Virus record (IMG/VR): IMGVR_UViG_3300043410_000581
Location: 1-55,633 of that record
DNA: 55,633 nt
Source: a virus
Reading direction: 5' to 3' (one strand)
The translations under genes were made by a program, and so were the position numbers. The notes below the pieces were generated by a model. It was not told the origin of the DNA, did not search any database, and saw only the letters and a list, made by a program, of their open reading frames with translations. Below are positions 5,474 to 9,407 of the stretch, one piece after another (positions within the stretch are counted from its first letter, which is position 1; each line of letters opens with the position of its first letter).

Positions 5474-5625
5474 TAGTTAGTCTCCTTTAGGTATTCCAAA
5501 AAGTCATAGGTTTCACTTGCTTCGGTTAGGGTCATTAGTCCCTTATAGTCCTGGCATTCAGGGCATACCATTACGCTAGGGTTGTAGATGTTTTCACAAA
5601 ATACACAAACTCGTTCTTCGTTCAT
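5473..5625 (-). CDS. Small zinc-ribbon protein, 50 aa
   Basis: Begins MNEERVCVFCENIYNPSVMV and continues CPECQDYKGLMTL: two CxxC pairs (C7/C10 and C21/C24) separated by ten residues, a typical rubredoxin-knuckle zinc ribbon. The C-terminal half is an acidic helix. Coupled by TAATG overlaps to the genes on both sides. A protein- or nucleic-acid-binding adaptor is plausible. Confidence 0.8.
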   Translation of the reverse strand: MNEERVCVFCENIYNPSVMVCPECQDYKGLMTLTEASETYDFLEYLKETN

Positions 5626-5714
5626 TATTTACCTTCCTTCTTTTCGGCTTCCAATTTGATGGCGTTCTCACGAACAATTTGAGCCATCATTGCTTTTAGT
5701 TGCTTTTCGTTCAT
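5625..5714 (-). CDS. Hypothetical microprotein, 29 aa
   Basis: Begins MNEKQLKAMMAQIVRENAIK and ends LEAEKKEGK; a single charged amphipathic helix. First gene of a three-gene unit, preceded by AAAAGGAAAATCAA and promoter P13, and its TAA overlaps the next ATG. The signals support it as real despite the length. Confidence 0.7.
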   Translation of the reverse strand: MNEKQLKAMMAQIVRENAIKLEAEKKEGK

Positions 5715-5740
5715 TTGATTTTCCTTTTCTATCTAAGATT

Positions 5741-5764
5741 AGTTTAGCACTACCCTACGACATT
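5741..5764 (-). promoter_or_regulatory. Left-arm promoter P13 (TGC-TAAACT type)
   Basis: AATGTC (5764-5759), 12 bp ending in TGC, then TAAACT (5746-5741), minus strand. The weak -10 hexamer is preceded by an extended -10 TGC. Confidence 0.82.
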
Positions 5765-5884
5765 TTACTGCTTGACTTTTGCGTCAGGGTGTTCACGAAG
5801 AAACTTGCCAAGGTCAAGAATGTGAATGGCAGAAACAACCTGCTTGCCATTGAAGTCGTATTCGAATAGTGTATATTTGCTCAT
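5765..5884 (-). CDS. Hypothetical protein, 39 aa (duplicate pair A)
   Basis: Begins MSKYTLFEYDFNGKQVVSAI and continues HILDLGKFLREHPDAKVKQ; paralogue of the 40-aa gene at 5052-5174. It has its own promoter P14 and AAAAGGAAAATCAA ribosome site. The two copies share protein sequence better than flanking DNA, so the duplication is not recent. Function unknown. Confidence 0.8.
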   Translation of the reverse strand: MSKYTLFEYDFNGKQVVSAIHILDLGKFLREHPDAKVKQ

Positions 5885-5910
5885 TTGATTTTCCTTTTCT
5901 TTATAAATCT

Positions 5911-5934
5911 AGTTTAGCATAGGGGTCAGACATT
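5911..5934 (-). promoter_or_regulatory. Left-arm promoter P14 (TGC-TAAACT type)
   Basis: AATGTC (5934-5929), 12 bp ending in TGC, TAAACT (5916-5911), minus strand. Confidence 0.82.
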
Positions 5935-6060
5935 TTAGCAAGTGTGAGTTGCTATTGCCTGTTCCAATTCAGCGATAGTTTTGCCCATCTCAAACTTTCC
6001 ACAAGTCTCGCAATCGGTTGACTCATAGAATCTGTCGTTCCAGTGGTTTGTGACTTTCAT
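5935..6060 (-). CDS. Hypothetical protein, 41 aa, CxxC motif
   Basis: Begins MKVTNHWNDRFYESTDCETC and ends AIATHTC. Cysteines at 17 and 20 plus HTC at the C-terminus could form a C2HC zinc site. Start at 6060 follows GAAAGGAAAAAG. The upstream region offers both AATGTA-N12-TATAGA (P15) and a TTGACA-like hexamer. Function unknown. Confidence 0.75.
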   Translation of the reverse strand: MKVTNHWNDRFYESTDCETCGKFEMGKTIAELEQAIATHTC

Positions 6061-6074
6061 CTTTTTCCTTTCTA

Positions 6075-6098
6075 TCTATAACTATCTAATCATACATT
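6075..6098 (-). promoter_or_regulatory. Left-arm promoter P15 (variant)
   Basis: AATGTA (6098-6093), 12 bp, TATAGA (6080-6075), minus strand. A TTGACA lies just upstream and could pair with TTAGAT at 17 bp instead, so the exact promoter is ambiguous. Confidence 0.5.
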
Positions 6099-6120
6099 AT
6101 TGGGTTTGTCAATAGCAAAA

Positions 6121-6223
6121 CACCTTTTGTTACCATTTCGTTATAATTGGGGATCGATCTTGTGCTACGTAAATCGAACAAATGTTCGAAGGGGTCGGCT
6201 CCTGTGGATAACTCTGTGGATAA
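6121..6223. repeat. Intergenic module E8: LexA box and paired DnaA boxes
   Basis: Order on plus: TTGTTACC, TTATAATTGG, GGATCGATCTTG, LexA palindrome TCGAACAAATGTTCGA (6174-6189), GGGGTCGGCTCC, DnaA boxes TGTGGATAA at 6203-6211 and 6215-6223, 12 bp apart. Same parts as E7 with the GTCGGC core inverted. The region lies between the 41-aa and 40-aa genes and has no credible gene. Confidence 0.85.
6174..6189. promoter_or_regulatory. LexA (SOS) box 2
   Basis: TCGAACAAATGTTCGA is again a perfect TCGAAC-N4-GTTCGA palindrome. A plus-strand TATAAT lies 26 bp to its left (6142-6147); minus-strand promoter P15 lies about 75 bp to its left. Confidence 0.8.
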
Positions 6224-6247
6224 GTCAGAGTCGATCCGCCAGGGTAG

Positions 6248-6370
6248 TTACTTAGCCAACTTTTTACTAAGGGCAAGCAATTCCTCAAATTCAGTCATAG
6301 ACATAAACTCATCTCCCTTAGCAATTCGCATAAGTTCGTTGTATCGAATTTTCATTTCGTTCTTGCTCAT
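6248..6370 (-). CDS. Hypothetical protein, 40 aa (duplicate pair B)
   Basis: Begins MSKNEMKIRYNELMRIAKGD and continues EFMSMTEFEELLALSKKLAK. Paralogue of the 40-aa gene at 7433-7555 (33 of 40 positions identical). Two predicted helices. Preceded by AAAGGAAAATAAA and promoter P16. Function unknown. Confidence 0.8.
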   Translation of the reverse strand: MSKNEMKIRYNELMRIAKGDEFMSMTEFEELLALSKKLAK

Positions 6371-6381
6371 TTTATTTTCCT

Positions 6382-6435
6382 TTACTGATTAGCCAGAATG
6401 ATTACTAAGATTATGATACCAAAGACCACAGACAT
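6382..6435 (-). CDS. Possible hydrophobic micro-ORF, 17 aa
   Basis: A frame encoding MSVVFGIIILVIILANQ starts directly after the TAA of the 66-aa gene (GAATAAATG) and ends just before the ribosome site of the 40-aa gene. AGGAA lies upstream at a usable distance. However, its ATG is the ATG of promoter box P16, so it may be an accident. A similar tiny membrane frame occurs at 7239-7295. Confidence 0.2.
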   Translation of the reverse strand: MSVVFGIIILVIILANQ

Positions 6436-6436
6436 T
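6413..6436 (-). promoter_or_regulatory. Left-arm promoter P16
   Basis: AATGTC (6436-6431), 12 bp, TATCAT (6418-6413), minus strand; serves the 40-aa gene of pair B. Confidence 0.7.
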
Positions 6437-6636
6437 TATTCCTGCTCATTTCCCCAAAGGCGAACAATGAGAACAACGGAAAAGATGATGAAGCCAAATC
6501 CACCAATTAGGAACGGAAACATTCCAAGACCCTCAAGACCAGTCTTGCCAATTTCATCAAGACCAGACTTAGCAATGAAGAAGAAGATGGTGGCGAGGGT
6601 AGTGATGATGATGTTACGCTTGATAGTTACAGACAT
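6436..6636 (-). CDS. Membrane protein, 66 aa, two helices
   Basis: Begins MSVTIKRNIIITTLATIFFF. Two membrane helices are predicted, at residues about 8-21 and 41-58, the second followed by RLWGNEQE. Start at 6636 follows AAAAGGAAAATCTA and promoter P17; the long open frame to 6840 is read-through of the neighbouring gene's antisense. Two-helix topology and size would fit a holin, but nothing else supports that and no lysin gene is nearby. Confidence 0.75.
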   Translation of the reverse strand: MSVTIKRNIIITTLATIFFFIAKSGLDEIGKTGLEGLGMFPFLIGGFGFIIFSVVLIVRLWGNEQE

Positions 6637-6664
6637 TAGATTTTCCTTTTCTTTTGATAGTTTG

Positions 6665-6688
6665 ATTTTAGCAGATACCACTGACATT
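6665..6688 (-). promoter_or_regulatory. Left-arm promoter P17 (TGC-TAAAAT type)
   Basis: AATGTC (6688-6683), 12 bp ending in TGC, TAAAAT (6670-6665), minus strand. Confidence 0.8.
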
Positions 6689-6898
6689 TTAGGCAGACAT
6701 TCCAAGTTCTGCCCTAGTCTTTTCACCATTCCAAAGTTGAGCAACGAATACGCCAACCTGTTCATCAGTGTATTCAGTCTGGCTAGCAAGCAGGGTAGCG
6801 TAGTATTCTTCATCACGCTTGATAGCAGAAGCGTCATCACTGAATGGGGCAGTCCAAGTGTCTAGTTTTGCTTCGATTAGTTTTGGTAGAATGTTCAT
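6689..6898 (-). CDS. Hypothetical protein, 69 aa
   Basis: Begins MNILPKLIEAKLDTWTAPFS; a mostly helical, acidic protein with EYTDEQVGVFVAQLWNGEKT near the C-terminus, resembling an EF-hand-free helix-loop-helix. Start at 6898 follows AAAAGGAAAACAAA and promoter P18. Its stop is one base before the P17 box. No family recognised. Confidence 0.8.
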   Translation of the reverse strand: MNILPKLIEAKLDTWTAPFSDDASAIKRDEEYYATLLASQTEYTDEQVGVFVAQLWNGEKTRAELGMSA

Positions 6899-6924
6899 TT
6901 TGTTTTCCTTTTCTCTATACCTAT

Positions 6925-6948
6925 ATTATAAGCACAGCCTAAGACATT
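6925..6948 (-). promoter_or_regulatory. Left-arm promoter P18 (with TTGACA)
   Basis: AATGTC (6948-6943), 12 bp, TATAAT (6930-6925), minus strand. Uniquely, TTGACA lies immediately upstream of the box, 18 bp from the -10, so this site also fits a canonical sigma70 promoter. Confidence 0.82.
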
Positions 6949-6967
6949 TGTCAAGTATATTTAGAAA

Positions 6968-7061
6968 AATAATTATAACGAATTTGGGGAAAATCGTTAT
7001 CAAACTTAACTTGACAAAAGCTTGAAAAGGTGCCGACCCCTGTGGATAAGTCTGTGGATAA
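6968..7061. repeat. Intergenic module E9 with paired DnaA boxes
   Basis: Order on plus: ATTATAACG, AATTTGGGGAAAATCGTTAT, GCCGACCCC (7032-7040), DnaA boxes TGTGGATAA at 7041-7049 and 7053-7061, 12 bp apart. The last box abuts the stop codon of the 35-aa gene, exactly as in E7. No LexA box here. Confidence 0.8.
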
Positions 7062-7169
7062 CTACTTACCCCATTCCTTTATCATCTCAACCTGGAGACC
7101 TAGCAATTCTTCTGCAGACATTGTCTCAATATCTTTAGAACCATTAGCCGAAATAATTTGAATTCCCAT
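7062..7169 (-). CDS. Hypothetical microprotein, 35 aa
   Basis: Begins MGIQIISANGSKDIETMSAE and ends LLGLQVEMIKEWGK. Start at 7169 follows GAAAGGTAATAAA and promoter P19; stop is followed by a DnaA box. Predicted strand plus helix. Function unknown. Confidence 0.7.
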   Translation of the reverse strand: MGIQIISANGSKDIETMSAEELLGLQVEMIKEWGK

Positions 7170-7193
7170 TTTATTACCTTTCGTTATATAAGT

Positions 7194-7217
7194 ACTTTAG
7201 CATTACCCTCTGACAGT
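7194..7217 (-). promoter_or_regulatory. Left-arm promoter P19 (variant)
   Basis: ACTGTC (7217-7212), 12 bp ending in TGC, TAAAGT (7199-7194), minus strand. Confidence 0.65.
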
Positions 7218-7238
7218 GGAGGGTATCGATCGGGGTAG

Positions 7239-7295
7239 TTATTGGATAAACATCCAAACAGCCAACAGACAAAACATTACAGCAACAACCTCCAT
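7239..7295 (-). CDS. Possible membrane microprotein, 18 aa
   Basis: MEVVAVMFCLLAVWMFIQ is a single hydrophobic helix. Its ATG overlaps the TAA of the 45-aa gene by one base (TAATG), the coupling arrangement used throughout this arm, and the frame fills an otherwise empty gap. No independent ribosome site. Single-helix peptides of this size are known to regulate membrane proteins, but the call rests on coupling and hydrophobicity only. Confidence 0.4.
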   Translation of the reverse strand: MEVVAVMFCLLAVWMFIQ

Positions 7296-7432
7296 TAGAA
7301 CACCAGTCCCCAACCCATGATTAGACCCTTTTCATAGAGACCTTTGTAGAAATTACGAACAGCGTCTTTATGCTCAGGGTCAAAAGAATAGTCAATTTGC
7401 TTACCGTCTAGAGTGATGATTTCAATAGTCAT
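7295..7432 (-). CDS. Hypothetical protein, 45 aa
   Basis: Begins MTIEIITLDGKQIDYSFDPE and ends YEKGLIMGWGLVF. Its ATG directly follows the TAA of the upstream pair-B gene (TAAATG), so both belong to one unit from promoter P20. Predicted two strands and a helix. Function unknown. Confidence 0.72.
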   Translation of the reverse strand: MTIEIITLDGKQIDYSFDPEHKDAVRNFYKGLYEKGLIMGWGLVF

Positions 7433-7555
7433 TTACTTACCCAACTTCTTTGATAGTGCCAATAGTTCTTCGAACTCGGTCATGCTCATGTAGTCATCGC
7501 CCTTAGCGATACGCATTAGTTCGTTATAGCGAGACTTCATTTCTAGAGTAGTCAT
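7433..7555 (-). CDS. Hypothetical protein, 40 aa (duplicate pair B)
   Basis: Begins MTTLEMKSRYNELMRIAKGD and continues DYMSMTEFEELLALSKKLGK; 33 of 40 residues match the gene at 6248-6370. Differences sit at the N-terminus. Follows AAAAGGAAAACA and promoter P20. Function unknown; retention of two copies with separate promoters suggests a dose or timing difference. Confidence 0.8.
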   Translation of the reverse strand: MTTLEMKSRYNELMRIAKGDDYMSMTEFEELLALSKKLGK

Positions 7556-7579
7556 TGTTTTCCTTTTCTTTATATGATT

Positions 7580-7603
7580 AGTTTAGCATGGGGGTATGAC
7601 ATT
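7580..7603 (-). promoter_or_regulatory. Left-arm promoter P20 (TGC-TAAACT type)
   Basis: AATGTC (7603-7598), 12 bp ending in TGC, TAAACT (7585-7580), minus strand. Confidence 0.82.
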
Positions 7604-7606
7604 GAA

Positions 7607-7780
7607 CTACATCTTAGCGTAGCCAATGCTGTATCCGTATTTCCATCCTGCTATTGAGGGGTGGCTAACAATAGCCTTTACCTCTGCCTCAGTAGTAGCA
7701 GAGAACTTGTGAACAGAGAACGAAACACCATCCTCACGAGAGCCTCGCTTGGTGATGATTACTGTGTTGAATTCGAACAT
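7607..7780 (-). CDS. Hypothetical protein, 57 aa
   Basis: Begins MFEFNTVIITKRGSREDGVS and ends HPSIAGWKYGYSIGYAKM. Mixed alpha/beta pattern (strand, strand, helix AEVKAIVSHP, strand). Start at 7780 follows GAAAGGAAAAATAA and P21. No family recognised. Confidence 0.75.
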   Translation of the reverse strand: MFEFNTVIITKRGSREDGVSFSVHKFSATTEAEVKAIVSHPSIAGWKYGYSIGYAKM

Positions 7781-7805
7781 TTATTTTTCCTTTCTTTATG
7801 TATTT

Positions 7806-7829
7806 AGTTTAGCACTAGGGGCAGACATT
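7806..7829 (-). promoter_or_regulatory. Left-arm promoter P21 (TGC-TAAACT type)
   Basis: AATGTC (7829-7824), 12 bp ending in TGC, TAAACT (7811-7806), minus strand. Confidence 0.82.
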
Positions 7830-7831
7830 TA

Positions 7832-7924
7832 TTACTTTTTTAGCAACTTAGCAATGTCAGTGCTAAAGTTTGCCCACACTACTACTACTACTGATACTAC
7901 TACAATTACTACTACTTCAAACAT
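7832..7924 (-). CDS. Valine-run membrane microprotein, 30 aa
   Basis: Begins MFEVVVIVVVSVVVVVWANF and ends STDIAKLLKK: a membrane helix made almost only of valine, encoded largely by repeated GTA codons (trinucleotide tract in 7878-7919), with a basic tail. Start at 7924 follows AAAAGGAAAAGAAA and P22. The promoter, ribosome site and basic tail argue that it is a gene and not just a microsatellite. Confidence 0.65.
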   Translation of the reverse strand: MFEVVVIVVVSVVVVVWANFSTDIAKLLKK

Positions 7925-7951
7925 TTTCTTTTCCTTTTCCTTTATGTATCT

Positions 7952-7975
7952 ATTATAAGCACAAGGGCAGACATT
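7952..7975 (-). promoter_or_regulatory. Left-arm promoter P22
   Basis: AATGTC (7975-7970), 12 bp, TATAAT (7957-7952), minus strand; last promoter of the array, serving the valine-rich microprotein. Confidence 0.85.
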
Positions 7976-8123
7976 ACGCAAGTCAAGACACGCCGTATTT
8001 GATAACAAATTGATAACGTTAGGGGGTGTGTAGTGTCCGCACTATTTATTTGGTTTTGTTGTTTTAAATGTACGCATCGTACATCTATTCAAAATATTCA
8101 GATTTTGTCAAACTCAAATTTTT
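7976..8123. other. Intergenic stretch E10
   Basis: 148 bp without a gene. It holds GACACGCCGTA (7987-7997), the direct repeat TTGATAAC, a TAGTG/CACTA hairpin (8031-8044) and the inverted repeat TGTACG-CAT-CGTACA (8069-8083). On the minus strand the last one is followed by TTTAAAA and could end the DUF3307 operon transcript. Confidence 0.5.
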
Positions 8124-8459
8124 TCAGATTTTTGCCAGGTACAAAATTAACAAATATGTCAACGCATGAAGAAGCTGATCTGCACCAAAGTAAATCCAAT
8201 ACATACGATCTGCCTGTGTGAGATTCTTTGATAGCTTTGTCTTGATGTAATCCACATTGTGATGAATAGCAAAATCTAAGCAAGCGAGGGTAGCTGCAAG
8301 AGACAAAGGCATAAACCACATAAGAACAGTAAGGGTAAATACCATATGAATAAGAGAATGGTCTAGATAAAGGTATTTTTGCTTATGTTTAGCCATATAG
8401 TTTGTCTGAAATACAAAATCTGCGAGGTAATGCTTAACAAAAAGTAACATTAACATCAT
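8124..8459 (-). CDS. DUF3307-like integral membrane protein, 111 aa
   Basis: Features of the DUF3307 family are visible: an N-terminal helix with HYLADFVFQTNYMAKHK, then DHSLIHMVFTL, a middle helix with DFAIHHNVDYIKTKL, and YFGADQLLHALTYLLILYLA near the end. Three to four membrane helices carry conserved histidines and aspartates (H29/H33-like, HHNVDYIK, DQLLH). DUF3307 has no established function. It is the last of four genes read from the promoter near 8916-8944; its ATG overlaps the upstream TGA by four bases (ATGA). It shows an AT-richer composition than the array genes. Confidence 0.82.
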   Translation of the reverse strand: MMLMLLFVKHYLADFVFQTNYMAKHKQKYLYLDHSLIHMVFTLTVLMWFMPLSLAATLACLDFAIHHNVDYIKTKLSKNLTQADRMYWIYFGADQLLHALTYLLILYLAKI

Positions 8460-8593
8460 TTTTCATCCTTACTGTCCATCTGCTCTTTGATCAGCTTCTC
8501 CGTCTGCTTCTTGACCTTAGCTCTAGGATTAGCCATAAGCACACAGCACTTACAAAACTGCTTTTCTAGGTGGGTAACACCAAATTGTTTCAT
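8456..8593 (-). CDS. Hypothetical basic protein, 45 aa, CxCC motif
   Basis: Begins MKQFGVTHLEKQFCKCCVLM, with FCKCC near residues 13-17, then a lysine-rich amphipathic helix (PRAKVKKQTEKLIKEQMDSK). ATG at 8593 is preferred over 8596 because of AGGAGAATG spacing and because its A overlaps the upstream TGA. Cytoplasmic; possibly metal-binding. Function unknown. Confidence 0.68.
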   Translation of the reverse strand: MKQFGVTHLEKQFCKCCVLMANPRAKVKKQTEKLIKEQMDSKDEK

Positions 8594-8691
8594 CATTCTC
8601 CTAGTAAATATTTGACGGTAGCCATAAAAATAGCCATAAATGTTGGAATAGCAACAACAGCAAGCAATAAAACAACTATTTTACGGACCAT
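8593..8691 (-). CDS. Single-helix membrane protein, 32 aa
   Basis: Begins MVRKIVVLLLAVVAIPTFMA and ends IFMATVKYLLGE. One or two short hydrophobic helices with a proline break. Start at 8691 overlaps the upstream gene by 11 bp; its TGA overlaps the next ATG. Function unknown; small membrane proteins dominate this operon. Confidence 0.68.
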   Translation of the reverse strand: MVRKIVVLLLAVVAIPTFMAIFMATVKYLLGE

Positions 8692-8893
8692 GCTTATGCC
8701 ATTCTTCATCATCTCCACAAATAGCACAGACGCTATCGTTGTATGCATCGAAATCATTTGGTTCACCTACGTCTGAAAACTTGTTAACAGTCCATTTAAT
8801 GACAAAACCAACAGTAACAACAACAATAATTGCTGGGATTACGTAAATTAACGTAAAGAAAAAGATTAAAAGTAAAAAGAATACAAATTCCAT
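8681..8893 (-). CDS. Membrane protein with C-terminal zinc-binding motif, 70 aa
   Basis: Begins MEFVFFLLLIFFFTLIYVIP with a long hydrophobic region to residue about 33, then a cytoplasmic tail containing CAICGDDEEWHKHGP, which has two cysteines and two histidines suited to a zinc site. ATG at 8893 is preferred because AGGAGAG lies just upstream. First gene of the four-gene operon. Confidence 0.75.
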   Translation of the reverse strand: MEFVFFLLLIFFFTLIYVIPAIIVVVTVGFVIKWTVNKFSDVGEPNDFDAYNDSVCAICGDDEEWHKHGP

Positions 8894-8915
8894 GTCTCTC
8901 CTATGGTAGGTTTTA

Positions 8916-8944
8916 AGTATAGCATAAAATTTTGGGGTACACAA
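8916..8944 (-). promoter_or_regulatory. Sigma70-like promoter of the membrane-protein operon
   Basis: On the minus strand: TTGTGT (8944-8939), 17 bp, TATACT (8921-8916), with TGC before the -10. It differs from the AATGTC promoters and is paired with an AGGAGAG ribosome site, so this operon is probably controlled separately. Confidence 0.65.
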
Positions 8945-9120
8945 GAGCGAAGCTCTCTTGATGAACTTATAAGCAAAACACCCATTAGCCTATAAAGAAA
9001 CTATTTTAGTATAACAAAACCCTATATTTGCTTATATGTTCATTTTAGACCATAGTAGAGTTCGTCGGATATAGTTTAAATCGCTTCTAGGGGCATCTGA
9101 GGGCTTCCTGGAAGGTGTTT

Positions 9121-9164
9121 TGTAACCGATCGTACACATTAGAAAATGTAACCGAACGTACACA
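9121..9164. repeat. 18-bp direct repeat pair TGTAACCGAWCGTACACA
   Basis: Copies at 9121-9138 and 9147-9164 differ at one base (T/A at position 10) and are offset by 26 bp. They resemble the GTAACCTGATCGTTACA element of module E2. Likely tandem binding sites for a regulator. Confidence 0.75.
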
Positions 9165-9214
9165 AAGTTAAAGCAGAACATATTCGTCATTAAAGCCTGT
9201 AATGGAGGATATCT

Positions 9215-9265
9215 TATGCATTACACTGCAATGTTTTATATCTGTTTATTGCATTAGACTGCAAT
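9215..9265. repeat. Two dyad operators ATTGCA-N6-TGCAAT
   Basis: ATTGCATTAGACTGCAAT (9248-9265) is a perfect 6-bp inverted repeat. The first copy, with TATGCA-TTACAC-TGCAAT ending at 9232, has one mismatch. The copies are 33 bp apart, about three helical turns. Confidence 0.7.
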
Positions 9266-9392
9266 ATTTATCCATATGGCTACGTTAGTAGCATGTTTGG
9301 ATGTGGGGTTCTCTATATCACGCCGACCTCTTTACCGCCGAGTTTTTACCGCCGTGCTTTATAACAGAAATGTAACAACTTAAAAAATAATG

Positions 9393-9398
9393 TATAAT
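9393..9398 (+). promoter_or_regulatory. -10 box of first right-arm gene
   Basis: TATAAT lies 9 bp before the ATG at 9408 and no ribosome site is present, so the mRNA is leaderless or nearly so. No clear -35. Confidence 0.6.
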
Positions 9399-9407
9399 AG
9401 AAATATT

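Larger units (their letters stand above)
8945..9392. other. Divergent non-coding region with repeats
   Basis: About 450 bp without a credible gene between left and right arms. It holds 10-bp inverted arms TATAAGCAAA (8968-8977) and TTTGCTTATA (9027-9036), two 18-bp direct repeats (9121-9138, 9147-9164), two dyads (9215-9232, 9248-9265) and a triplet of GCCG motifs (9322-9354, CGCCGACC, CGCCGAG, CGCCGTG). It probably contains the main regulatory switch between the arms or a replication site. Confidence 0.6.

Noticed and set aside
6147-6392. Plus-strand frame of 81 codons starting at TTG after a TATAAT
   Set aside because: It runs through the LexA and DnaA boxes and is antisense to a duplicated gene; composition is not protein-like. 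The promoter is kept as a possible antisense RNA start only.
8033-8221. Plus-strand frame of 62 codons near the end of the DUF3307 gene
   Set aside because: No ribosome site, overlaps a well-supported gene on the other strand, and low-complexity sequence.
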